Shown: positions 1 to 11,400 of the stretch, piece by piece
Layout of the letters: each line of letters opens with the position of its first letter
Position numbering within the stretch: position 1 is the first letter of the stretch
DNA from: Rotaria socialis
Taxonomy: Eukaryota; Rotifera; Eurotatoria; Philodinida; Philodinidae
Assembly: GCA_905331475.1 (NCBI GenBank)
Contig: CAJNYU010004256.1
Location: forward strand, 182,315 to 246,314
Direction: 5' to 3'
DNA length: 64,000 nucleotides
The notes under the pieces: model-generated
Told to the model about the DNA's origin: nothing
What the model saw: only the letters and a program-made list of their open reading frames with translations
Databases searched by the model: none
Translations under genes and position numbers: made by a program

Positions 1-1
1 A

Positions 2-1182
2 AAAAAACCATGTTCATTTAATGGTGTTTATCAGCCACAAATAAATTATGACGTGCAAGATTTTTATGGATTTTCAGAATTTTGGTATACAATGGAAGGT
101 TTGAACAACAGAATATCATGTGATTTTGTTTTTAATCATTTTTTCATTGAAGATATTTTAAAAATTGGTGGTCCTTATACTCGATTAGCTTTTCTTAATG
201 CCTCAACAGTAAGTAGGAGAGTGTTAGAAGCTTACTGTCAATATTTATATTATTTTCAGGCGTTTTGCAATGCAAATTGGAATGATATTCGACAGTGGTA
301 TAATGATAACTCACATGTAAATGTTAAGACGGACCGTTTAGTGTAAGTCTTTCAATGTTAATATCAATGATATTCGTATAGAGAATAAAATATGTAGATT
401 GCTTTGACGTATTTTATTTTGTTATTATTATGTAATTTAATCTTAATGGTAATCAAATAGACAGTTAATACATAGATTTCTTATATTTTACTCTACTCAT
501 GATTTCATCATGACGACAATATTGCTAATAAAACTATGCTCACAAATGAAATGAGAAGCGATCAAATGTATTATATAAGAGTAGAATTGAAATAGCATTA
601 TGATTCGATGGCGACATTTTTTATTGTATTTCGAGATAAAAAAACAGCTTTGGCAACGTAGTCGCTTCTTCTTAAAAAAACACTTGTTTCAAGTGCAAAG
701 AATGTATTACTAATATGATGTAACAATATTGAATTCTCTATTTAGTTTACAATGTTTTAAATCTGCATGGCTTTACGCATTTCTACATGATGGTTTGAAA
801 TTTCCACTAAATTATCAACGTTTACGTTCGGCGTCTCTTATTAACAATAATGATGTTCAATGGACACTTGGTGCTATACTTTATAGAACTCGATTTTTTC
901 CATTGCGGTCTGTTCTTTTTAAATTATTTGCATACGTATAACTTTACATTGGCGCTTTTTAGAACAATTAATCGAATGAAAAATACTCTGCCTAATCATC
1001 GATCATATACAAACACAGTGAAAATATCACTTCTGATATGTATAACTTCGATAATATTATTAGTGATATTTTCTGCAAAAAACATTCGATCATTCATATC
1101 TCGTCGTAAAAATTTTCAATCATCGTCTAATACGTTTAACTATCGTTATAAATTATTAACATCATTGACTGCCGATGAATAA
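2..1182 (+). CDS. ENTPD4/7: Ectonucleoside triphosphate diphosphohydrolase 4/7-like, C-terminal part
   Basis: This is the 3' part of a CD39-family nucleoside di/triphosphatase, most like ENTPD4/ENTPD7, the Golgi/lysosomal apyrases with a transmembrane segment at each end. Exons 2-208, 260-342, 746-907 and 963-1182 join in frame across GT..AG introns of 51, 403 and 55 bp. The product reads SFNGVYQP, FYGFSEFWYTMEG, LQCFKSAWLYAFLHDG and VQWTLGAILYRTRFFPLR, all C-terminal landmarks of the family. A hydrophobic segment (ISLLICITSIILLVIFS) follows, which fits the C-terminal membrane anchor, then a short basic tail and TAA. The ACR1-4 catalytic motifs would lie upstream of the window. An AATAAA lies 69 bp past the stop. 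The ENTPD4/7 subgroup is inferred from resemblance and the C-terminal anchor; ENTPD4 and ENTPD7 cannot be told apart here. Confidence 0.9.
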
Positions 1183-1250
1183 TTGTTGCTGCACACTGAG
1201 TATTTGAAACTCGAAATAGAAATAACTTTCGTACAATGAACGATTCATAT

Positions 1251-1256
1251 AATAAA
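1251..1256 (+). promoter_or_regulatory. Polyadenylation signal of the ENTPD4/7-like gene
   Basis: A canonical AATAAA begins 69 bp after the ENTPD4/7-like stop codon, a normal distance for a short 3' UTR. Confidence 0.5.
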
Positions 1257-3013
1257 TAGGTCAATAGTCACTTTACTAAATAAAAATTTGAATCCGATCA
1301 CTACTATTCAACAAAATGAACTGATTTGTTTATCGTTTATCGAAGAATATAGTTAGTCCATATTCATAAGAGACACAGGAATAAAAAAAACCTGCTTTGA
1401 GATATAAGTATTGATGAGCTTTAGAACAAAGTATTTGTACTAGTGACTAAAAGTCAAGGATCTACCGATCTTTTTTCTTTTGATTATTCCTTCAGACTTT
1501 TCTCGTATCATCCTATACGCGTATGCACAAATGTATGCTTTTCGATTCGTTATATCTTAAGCAAAAAGTTTCAAGTAATAAAACATACTTTTGGAAGTTT
1601 TCGTTTAATTTAATCTTGCTTGCTCATGACTAGTATTCTTCAATCTAAGCAAAAGATAGTACTTGATGACAACATTGGGTTTTTTTAATATACACGTATT
1701 ATGAATATGGACTATAAAGTATATTTTTTTGGCAATAGTAAACAAACTAGCTTTACAGATCCAATTATATTGAATAAATCCACTATTTTGTCGATTCTAG
1801 TAAAGTGACTTGCGATCTATTCCAAGTGTTTACGCGTATTTTCTAGACTCTGAAAGTCTATATCTTTTAATGCTGTTACACATTTATTTTGATTATTTTG
1901 TTAAAATTTTAAAATAAAAGAAGCTCAACTATTTATTTATTATTATTGGTTGGTTGAGGTAAAAGATTAAGAATAACTTCGTATAGATTAATTTAGAATT
2001 TAAGATAAATGTTTTCTTAATTCCATTTTAAAATCGATCCTACTTGAAAAAGATCAATTCTGCTAAACAAACAATAAGAATCTAATAAAAAAAAGCTTGG
2101 TATTTATGAAACAATTGCGATGCTAGAATAATCGATCAGATGAAAACTATCGGTGAAGTTGAAATAAACATGAATCGATACGATGAAAAAATTTCAAATG
2201 ATTTCATAAATGGCATGAGAGAAACAACAATAATCAAACTTTTGATATATTCGTTTCCAAGAGCTACCGTTTTGTTTCTTGCTTCTTTTTTCCATGCTTC
2301 GAAGAAAGGATATACCGGTGTAAATGAACTCTTCATATAGTTATCGTCCGAAACTGTAAACATTGCGTTGTTGCGTGCTGCATTCAATATAATTAGTAAT
2401 CAAATGTGTACCACGTTGATATATAATTATATCAAATAATAGTAATGATGTACAAAAAAAAGTATTCTTTTGCAAATATGATTTTTAAAAAGAATAAAAT
2501 ATAAAAGTTTTTTGAATTATCTCGACAGTGATAACGTTCTTATTTCAAAACGGGAAAAAAAATTTTCTACGGAAAAGGTCTGTTAAGCATTGATTTATTC
2601 TAGAAAACAAAAAGCACTCGTTGAATAGTCTTTCAAAGTTATTACTTCATTTAAGAGAAAAAAAAGAACTAGAAAGTTGTCTCCATGAAAATTAATAATA
2701 TAGCCTAGGCTAAAAACATAGTTGTTTCAATGTATAGCTAAATAAAACAACTAAGACATTTTCAAGGTCAAACACTTTTATGATTGCTCCTATTATATAT
2801 ATATATATATGTAAACTGATTTTGCTCTTCTAGACAAGAAGAACATAATTGACAATTGTATAAGGATCAGTGCATTTGTAAGACATAAAATGAGATCATT
2901 GATATATAAAATAAAATAAAAAAAAAGATCGTACAAGCAACAAATGAAGATTGAAAATCGTGTCTTTTTTTTTGTTCTATAGTTCAGGAAAAAATCAGAG
3001 CGAAAAAAATAAT
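1257..3013. other. Intergenic DNA between convergent ENTPD4/7 and CIMAP1A
   Basis: AT-rich sequence with no convincing coding exon. It holds a short (TA)n tract at about 2794-2810. A reading frame on the minus strand at 2136-2387 has no recognisable motif and no splice partners, and I treat it as chance. The 3' ends of both flanking genes face into this region. Confidence 0.6.
2794..2810. repeat. (TA)n microsatellite
   Basis: Run of alternating T and A in intergenic DNA. Confidence 0.8.
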
Positions 3014-3943
3014 TTATTCTTTGACTTCGACAATAAGTGGAGCTTCATACATCGAATGTCGGATACCAAATGAATAGCCAGGTGCTTGTTGCTTATGGAG
3101 CCAAACTTTTTCAGGTGAATAATTACCAGGACCTGGTTTTTGAGTTGAATCGCCTGGCATTTCATTTCTAGCTATCATACTATAATGTGGTGGTTCTTGT
3201 TTATAAGTACCCGGTTTCACAACATTATAGGCACCTGAAGAATGTACATATAAATGAAACTCTCAATTAGAATAAGTCAATAGTTAACCTGGTCCTGGTG
3301 TTCGTTGCAAGTCTTCATCGAAACCACCACGTTTACTACGTCCAGTTAAAGTATATATAGGCGCTTGTTTTTTTACACTTTGAACTGTTTTACCGAGCAT
3401 TCCTGGTAAACCATATGCATTAGGTGCTAAAATAGAAGAGGAAAATATATCGATAAAAACAGACAAAATAGAAAAATACCAGGTGTATTATCAAGTCCGA
3501 AATATTTGTGGCGTGTACCAAATGTATAAGCAGGTGGTGCTTGAAAGACAGTTTTCATTGGTCCTGCCTCTTCAGGTTTATATGCACCAGGTCCTATTCA
3601 AAATAGTATACAATAGAAATTATGCCACTATTGTTATTGTTATTTTCTTACCAGGATTGAGATCGCCCTTGAGATCACCACGCCGAGCGTAAAGTGAATA
3701 TTGTGGTGTTCCATCTTTGCCAGTTCGAGATATTTTTGGATTTGGAAAATAACATGGACCAGGTGATGCTTCATCTTTATATTTACCATGTTTAAGACCG
3801 AATGAATATGCTGGTTGTTTGGTGTGTACTGAACGTGGGTCATGAGCATTGTTACCTACTAAACCTGGCAACAGATAAACTGGACCCGGCGTTGAATTCA
3901 TAGCCGAAATGGGACCACGTGGCTTCGTTTCAGAAAAAACCAT
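3014..3943 (-). CDS. CIMAP1A: Outer dense fibre protein 3 / ciliary microtubule-associated protein 1A
   Basis: ODF3/SHIPPO1 family protein, associated with the axoneme of cilia and sperm tails. Exons, in transcript order, are 3943-3652, 3593-3480, 3426-3289 and 3234-3014. All introns are phase 1 and 53-58 bp. The spliced product is 254 aa, the same length as human ODF3. It carries the characteristic SHIPPO repeats: STPGPVY, SPGPCYF, NPGPGAYKP, TPGPGAYN and KPGPGNYSP, alternating with PAYSFG/PAYTFG/PGYSFG segments. Three of the four exon junctions cut directly at a PGP repeat, as if exons tracked repeat units. A pyrimidine-rich 3' splice site ends 15 nt before the ATG, so the 5' end is probably trans-spliced or carries a UTR intron. 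Family assignment is secure; the exact paralogue (CIMAP1A versus 1B) is inferred. Confidence 0.93.
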
Positions 3944-3975
3944 CTTTCTTCAATTAATCTAAAAGAAAATTGAAA
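3944..3975 (-). promoter_or_regulatory. 3' splice acceptor just upstream of the CIMAP1A start
   Basis: On the minus strand a T-rich tract runs into TTTTAG, with AG at 3960-3959, followed by 15 nt and then ATG. This is the form of an SL trans-splice acceptor or of the end of a 5'-UTR intron. Confidence 0.45.
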
Positions 3976-5273
3976 AATTAAAAATCACTGTTCTGAAATA
4001 AAAATGACAATATGTAATTCGTGATTAAAAAAGCATACGAATGAAACCGTTTCTTGCTCTCTTTTACGTCCATACATGTTCATAATGTAAACGCCTCCCT
4101 TTTGTTTCGTCTGTTGTCAACGAATGATGACAACAGAACACTGGGCACCTTGACGCCCGAAACAACAATCAAGTAACGGAAAAGTTCTCTCTTACTCTTT
4201 CTTTTTCTTTTTATTTCTAAAATAGAAAAAAAAAATGAGAAGAAGAAACAGAAATTTTTGAATCAATCAGTAGAACATACGCATGCATCAGGAGTACTCT
4301 ATTATTTCTCTTTCTCTTTGCTCCCTTTGTCGCTGTATTGGAGAATATTTTCTTTTAAAGATTGTGTGAATCGATTGTTGCCTCCTACCACTTTGCTATG
4401 TTTCAATAATGAAAAGAGAAAAAAGAATTCATGTTGTTGTTGTTGTTGTTATGGTTGTCGATTCTCTAACATTTTTTCATTTTTCTCCTTTTTTCTTTTT
4501 TCTGTATATGTTATATGCTACAATGTTTGCGTGGTGTTCGATTTAAGTAAAATAAAGTGAAGTGGAATATGAGAAGAAGTGACTGAACATCTATGCATAT
4601 TTTATTTTATTCCTTGACATTACTTAATCAATAAAAGATACAATAGTCTTACATACACAAATAAATTATAAACTTCTTTTCAACATCGTTAATAGAAGAC
4701 ATGTCTAATGTAAATTCATGAACAGTGTCGTGCACACAAACGTCAATAAAAAGATATTATAATAAGTAGACAGAACAAAAGATCCCATGAAAGTCAATTA
4801 TAAGAATATATTTTGATACATTATTAATGAAAAGTCTCGAAACAAAGAAATGCCATTGAAAAGTACCACAGTCCTTCTTATTGATATGTCATATTTACAG
4901 ATGCACGACTCTTGCCAATTACAATAACGTTCCTATCACATTAAGCATGTCGCTTATTATATGAATATTTGAATTGAAACGTAAGTCACCGTCTTGAAAA
5001 CAGTATTATTCACAAAAATATTTGCATCTAAAAAGTCTCATTCTTTCTTTTATCATCTGAATTAGATTTTAATTTATTCTTATGAATAGTAGCAATGATG
5101 ATAATTTTCAAATTATTTGATTAAATTAAAAATATTTATTCAACTACAAAAAAAAAGAAAAAGAAACATGATGCAGTTGTATTGTACTGAAAAAAAAATC
5201 ATAAATAAATGTGCAGTAAAAAAAAATCACGACTCAACTCTTCATCTATAAAAGTAAAGACAAATTATTTAGT
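3976..5273. other. Intergenic DNA between CIMAP1A and ODAD2
   Basis: No supported gene. It contains the promoter side of CIMAP1A (about 3960-4200) and the 3' flank of ODAD2, with TTTATT (AATAAA on the minus strand) near 5136. There is a (TTG)n-like stretch near 4434-4450. A plus-strand frame at 4258-4560 is low complexity (poly-Cys, poly-Phe) and not credible. Confidence 0.55.
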
Positions 5274-8092
5274 TCAGCCATTTTTTGACTTTTCATTTGC
5301 CAATGCCAATCGACGAATATATGAAATACAAATCGCTGCATTTTCTTGAAGTACATCATCTTTCGAGCCGACCATTTCCATTAATAACTAATGCAAGAAA
5401 ATATATGAAAATAAATCAATAGATATGCGTGTATTATTAAACAAACTCGAACGACGCCATAATCATGCATTGTAACACAATTCATTGGATTTTTTGATAA
5501 TTGATGTAATGCTTTCGCCGTTGATCGATGTACATTAGGATCAGATGATTTAAGATATTTAACAAGTGGAGCAACTGCTTGATGGTCACCAAATGCTTGT
5601 CGATTATTTCCCCATTTGCAACATTCAGATATAGCCTCAGCTAAATAACGACGAAGTAAATCTTCAGTCTATTTTGAACGTCAAAGAAAAATGGCGAATG
5701 TTCGAAAATAAGAAAACAAAACAAAATCTTCTATCGTACTCGTGTTACTAAATTTGAAAGAAGTTTAACAACACCATGATCTGTTATGACGGCTAAATTT
5801 TCTTCATCTTTTGCTATTTCAGCAATAGCAGCGCAAACACTTGCTAATACTTCAACATCTTTTGATTTTAATAATGCTACAATTAATTCAAGACCACCGA
5901 CAAAACTTCGTACCATTTCACCTGAATCCTACAATAGATATATAGGTATATATAGAGTTTACAAATCAAAATTGTTTGAACTTTATTTTTCTCAACTAAC
6001 TTTAATATTTTTCACACATGGTGATATAGCCCAAGCGGCTGCTGCTTGTACTCGTGGATTTTGATTTTTTAAAAGTGACCATAAGAGTCGAACACCATCC
6101 AAACGATCAATCGTCCTATTAAGTAAATGTCAGAAAAATAAAATTAATGAGAACATTGAAAACCTACTGTATACTGTCAGTTTCTTCTGCACATTGACGT
6201 AAAGCAAGACAAGTGTTAACTAATAGAGATTGATTTGTTCCTGTAAGTAAACTAACTAATGGCGAAATGCCACCAGATTTACGAATTGTTATTCGATTTT
6301 CTGGTTCTTTAGCACATTCAGCTAATGCACCAACGACATTGACTAAGACTTCTTCTGGTTGATTATTAAGTAATTGAACAAGTGTTTCAATTGTTCGAAA
6401 TCCTTGAAATTGTGCAATATTCTAACATAAAAATGAAATAAAAACAAAACAATTCTCAAAATAAAAATAAATTTACTTCGCGAGAAATTGAACATTTCCA
6501 AATAGCACCAGTGGCTGCTGCCAAGAGAGGTTTATTACCTGATTTCTGTAATAAATCATGTAAAGGACGAAGACCAGAACATTTTTGTACAAGATCACGA
6601 ATTTCTTTATCTTCCGCACACTAAACAGAAAATAGTTGTTCTTTTGTCTAAAGATCTGATTTCGAACCTTAAAAATCGCACTGGCACAATGCTTCTTCAA
6701 TTCATCATTTGTACTTGATAAATTTTTCACAAGATCAGGAACCATACCTCGAATAGCCATTCGATAGACGGCCTAATTTAAATAATTTTAAATTCAATCA
6801 AGAAAAGTAGAAGCAATAGAAATCATACATCTGTCGCACATTCTTCTATTATACCACCGACAGGAATAAGCATAGTTTCATTTGAACTTTTCAGTAATTT
6901 AGCTAAAAGTGGAATAACACCAGCACGTTGCATACTGTGTTTAATATGGTTCGATCGACTTAAACTCCAAAGAGCTAATGCACCGGCGCGAGCAACTTCA
7001 ATATTTTTAGCATTTTCACTAGCCGAAATATGACTAATCGAGCCGTGACCACTAATAGAAGCATTTTCCAAAAGTCCAACCTTTGAATATTTATTTCATG
7101 CATTCGAATGGTATGGTTTGTCAGAAAAGTACTTACTAGTCGTTTTATGCCACCATTCTGTCGAACAACTTTTCTTGCTCGTCTAAATTTTGCGACATGA
7201 GCTAAAATTACCGAATAAGATTTAAAATGGATAATTTATTTCATTGAATAAAAAACAAAATTACCAATAGTTTCAGCAGCAAGACATTTTAAATCTTTAT
7301 CAGGTTCATCAAGTAGTTTTACCATTGTTTGTAAACCACCAAGATCAGCAATATTTCGACGTATATATGGGTTCTGTGAAATTTCTTTCAGAATATGTAA
7401 TGAACCGATCTAAAACACAATATTTATGGATCCAGATAAATAAAAGTTAACGATATGTAAAATAGATACTTTGCAATCGAAGTCCTCTGTTTCAAGTAGA
7501 TTCACGAGTACATCAAGACCACCAACATCACGAATAGCTACTTGACATGTTTCAATCGATAAATTAAAATCACGAATTGATGATAATGCAATTACAGTGG
7601 CCGTTGGATTTCCACCTTTAAGATATTTGACTAAACGTTGAATTTGCCAATATTCTGTTGGTAAATCAGTTTGATCTTGTCTTGCTCGTTCGATTAGTTG
7701 ATCTTCTTCTTCATCTTCTTCACTTGATGCATCCGATTCATAATTTCCATGTGCTGTTCGTCGACTACGATCTGTTTGTCCACCTCCACGCGTACTAAGT
7801 CCTCGCTCAGACCCACCGATTTTCGATAACGTCGTATTTTCTTTACGTAGACTACCGCGACTAGAAAAACAAAACAAAATAGAGAAACGAATATTTTATC
7901 ATTAAAAAAAAATGTTAAAAATCATACTCTGTAGCTAGTGTCTCCCAATCACGAGATGATAATAATAACTTTTGATGATTCTTATCATTTGCTGTATAAT
8001 CTAATTAGAACGATATATATTTATATATTTATCTATGAGAAAACATACGCCATCAATATTGATAAAATATTACCTGTCGTTGTCGATGGCAT
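5274..8092 (-). CDS. ODAD2: Outer dynein arm docking complex subunit 2 (armadillo repeat-containing 4)
   Basis: ODAD2/ARMC4 docks outer dynein arms onto the ciliary doublet. Thirteen exons join in frame: 8092-8074, 7991-7928, 7860-7470, 7409-7265, 7201-7137, 7080-6829, 6772-6668, 6620-6477, 6421-6168, 6115-6001, 5928-5740, 5668-5447 and 5387-5274. They give 692 aa. The body is an armadillo-repeat superhelix with near-vertebrate landmarks: [92 protein letters not shown], and the C-terminal [14 protein letters not shown]. An acidic linker ([12 protein letters not shown]) precedes the ARM region. Human ARMC4 is about 1,044 aa; here the N-terminal third is reduced to about 90 residues of low conservation. 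The start MPSTTT is the first in-frame ATG; a further upstream exon cannot be excluded. It shares a divergent promoter with CCDC57. Confidence 0.95.
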
Positions 8093-8189
8093 GGTTTCTT
8101 TTTCTTCTTGTCGTTTTCTATTGACTTTGTCAAGCAATTTCAGGAAACACAAATTAATTCGATACCATCATTTCATTTTGAAGTGTGTT

Positions 8190-8202
8190 GTAACTAAGCA
8201 AC
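8190..8202 (-). promoter_or_regulatory. RFX X-box-like motif near ODAD2
   Basis: GTAACTAAGCAAC fits the X-box layout of two half-sites around a 1-nt spacer (GTNRCC-like, then RGYAAC) bound by RFX factors at ciliary genes. It lies 98 bp upstream of the ODAD2 ATG and differs by one base from the reverse complement of the second site at 8344-8356. Confidence 0.6.
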
Positions 8203-8343
8203 ATAATTAATTACATAAAAATTACAGGAAAAAATTAATAAGTTTACTTTTTCAAAGTAAAATACATTGAATAATATTTCTATCGATTAAAAAAATTTTT
8301 TTTAAACCTTCCTAACGGTAATGCACTTTGTGGTTCCTCCACA

Positions 8344-8356
8344 GTTGCTTAGTAAC
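8344..8356 (+). promoter_or_regulatory. RFX X-box motif near CCDC57
   Basis: GTTGCTTAGTAAC matches the X-box consensus RYYNYY-N1-RRNRAC at every constrained position. It ends 96 nt before the CCDC57 ATG at 8453. Confidence 0.65.
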
Positions 8357-8452
8357 GACATATTGAAATGGCAGTATGAATAGGAAAATAAAAGTCGTAA
8401 AATAAGACTACGGATTAAAGATAATCAACTAGATGTTTTTTTATTGAGCATT

Positions 8453-11400
8453 ATGGATGATCAAACCTTAAAAAAACTCGCTTTACAAAAAGAAACAGAA
8501 TGGCTAGCTGTTATGCAAGAACGGTAATGATTTTTGATATTTTTTTTGAACATATAAAAATAAATTTGCACTTTCTTTTAGACTCGTTGCGCTAGAAGCA
8601 ACCGTTGAAAATAAAGATCAACAAGTAGCTGAATTAAATCAAAAATATAATCGTTTATCAGAAGATTTTAAATACAATTTAAAATTAATCGATGATCGAG
8701 ATAAAGAACTGGCGACATTTGATAATCGTTTCAAAGGTTATTGAATTTTTGTTCCACTTATTTTTTCTATATTCTATTTCAAATTCTTTTAAATGTAGAA
8801 ATGAAAAAAATTTTAAACGAAAAAAATAGTGAAATATCAGAATTGAAAATTGTTAATGATCAATTGTATACATTAAAAAAACAGATTGAATTACAAATCG
8901 ATGAAGAAAAAAAACATTTTCTACATCGCTTATCAATAAAAGAAAAAGATTTATCAAATTATAAACATCAATGCGATCAAATACTTCAAACAGAACGTGA
9001 ACAATTAGAACAGGAACGTCGAGCTATCAATCGTCGTCTGACAGAACTCGAAAATGAATTAGAAAGACAACGACGAGAATTGACAAATGACTTTGAAACG
9101 CAAACAAAAAAGCTTGAATATGATTGGAAACGTCGTCAAGATGAGATTACCAATTTACAACTTGGAAGTGAACTTAAAGTAACAATAGATTATCTTTCGT
9201 TTGTTTCTATTTCTTAATTTTCTCCTTATTGTAGAGTAAATTATTAACTGAAGAAATGGAACAACATATGCAAACAATTCGTAAATTAGAATTAAACAAT
9301 AATGAATTAACAGAAAGAAATAAAGTATCGGAAAAGTCAGTTAAAGAACTTGAATGGCAATTACATGAACAAGATGCTGTAAAAAATGCAAGGTAACTTT
9401 TTTATTCTAGTTGATTTCGAACTGAAATTTGTTTTTCGTGTTTTTTCGTTTAGGATTAAAGAGCTTGAATTCAAATGTAGTAATGTCGATGGAAGACTTC
9501 AAGAACGAGAAGATGATTATAGCCGAAAGTAAGTGAATATTATCGAAAATTTCAAGTGTTTGTGTTTTTACAAAAAAAAGTATTATTTATTTATTTATTT
9601 AAAATTTCAATGATATTTATTCGAATTTAAAAGACTATTTCACATTTCTATGTATAGCTTTTATTAGGAATAAGATAGAAGCGAGACATTTCGTTATAGA
9701 ATAAAAGAGAGCGAATGAAAACTAAACTAGATTTTAATTTTGTTTTTGTCAAAGGAAACTAGTAAAAAGAAATGTGAGTGTTTTTACCAAGAATTTATTC
9801 CTTTGTGACCTAGAATAAAACATATTTTAGAAAAGTAACTGTCATATTTCATCTAGCAGTAAAAATACTTGTAAAGCAAAGCTTCAAGTGTCCTGGTAAA
9901 ATATTGAATGATTAAATCTTCATCTGATACTGAAATCAATGATCTTCCTGCACTAAATATGAAGATCAAATATTTGCTTCCATTATTTACAACTTCTTTT
10001 ATCAAATGACAGAGTGTTCTTATCGAAATTTATCAAAACAGTAGTCGTTGCTTTTTCGTTTCTGTATGCAAACACAAGCTTTGTCTATCCGTTTATGGCC
10101 AATTTTTTTATTGTGAATGTAGCTATGAAATAGAATATGAGAGCATGTTAATTATATTTTATTTTTTCATTAGATACAGTGAACTTGATCGATTAATACG
10201 TGAAAAAGATATTAAAATCGAACAATTAAAACAAAGTTATCAAGAACTTGACGATAAATTGCAAAGTTCAAATGATCAATGTTTTCAATTACGACAACAA
10301 CAAAATGAAAAACAACGTGAACATGAGCATATCATACGAGAAAAAGATGTTTCTCTATCTGCGTATGTTAACGACATTTTACCTAAGATTCAATAGAAAA
10401 CAAAGCATAAATAATTTTTCAGTTAAACAAACTTTTTTTTTCTAAGATTCATGAAGCATATTATAAAATAATTAATTTTTTCTTTTTTTTCGCTAGATTG
10501 CAAGATGAAATCAGTCGGATAAAAAAACAATGGAATCATCAATTAACACAAATAAGTAAAGAACATGCCAATGAAAATATTGAACTACGTGCTTTACAAG
10601 ATGAATGTGATACACTGAAAGCTGAACTTAAAATTAAAGATAATCATATTAATCGGTATGAAATATTATTTATGGGAAAAAAAGAAAATTTTATTCATTC
10701 GAATTAATTGTTTATTTAGATATAAAAAAGAGCTTGAAGATGCTTTAGATCGTGAACGAGCACTGGAAGAAGCAAAAGCACAGCTAGATATTGATTGGCA
10801 AAAAAAATTTGAACAAAATCAACGACAAGAATATCACAAATCAGAAGATCTTATTGAGAAATTATCCAGTGCTCATGAACAGGTTTTTGAAATTTTTCTT
10901 CTGTTTCTTTTTTGTCAAAACTAAAAATAAATTTCTTTTGTCACTAGTCTATAGCACAAGTAAAAAAATTAGAAAATGATATTCATTTTAAAGATGATCT
11001 ACTTAAAGCTTATACAAATCAATATAAATCAGTAAGATATTTCGTTCTATTCTATAGTTTTTATGTTAGAATTGTATTTTGTAACAGAACGGTGGTGATG
11101 CTGATGTTTTAGTTGTTTTACAACGGGAGAATGAAAATCTTCGTTCTGTTGTTGCACAAATGCGACAACAAATGGAAGCTCTTGTAAATGATTTGCCTAG
11201 TCAAACAACATCAGGACAGTCAAGTTTAATGGTTGAATTGAAAAATGAAAATCAAACATTACGCCAACAGAATCGCGATTTAATTTCTCGGCTGGATTCA
11301 CGACATTCAACGCTTGATGTTGATCATACAGCTGTTAATAATGAACTTAAAAAGAGTCCACAATTAAATAGTTATGTACAATCATTAAATAATACCATTG

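Larger units (their letters stand above)
8093..8452. promoter_or_regulatory. Divergent promoter region of ODAD2 and CCDC57
   Basis: The 360 bp between two opposed start codons contains no gene. It holds the two X-box-like motifs described separately, placed almost symmetrically. Both flanking genes encode ciliary or centriolar proteins, so joint control by an RFX factor is a reasonable inference. Confidence 0.65.

Noticed and set aside
2136-2387. Open minus-strand frame between ENTPD4/7 and CIMAP1A
   Set aside because: No motif, no neighbouring exons, composition of non-coding AT-rich DNA.
4105-4140. GTTGTCA...TGACAAC inverted repeat upstream of CIMAP1A as a possible X-box
   Set aside because: The half-sites are 8 nt apart; X-boxes allow at most 3, so it was not called an RFX site.
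4258-4560. Open plus-strand frame of about 100 codons
   Set aside because: Low complexity (runs of Cys, Phe and Ser from TTG and T-rich repeats), no splice context and no family signal.
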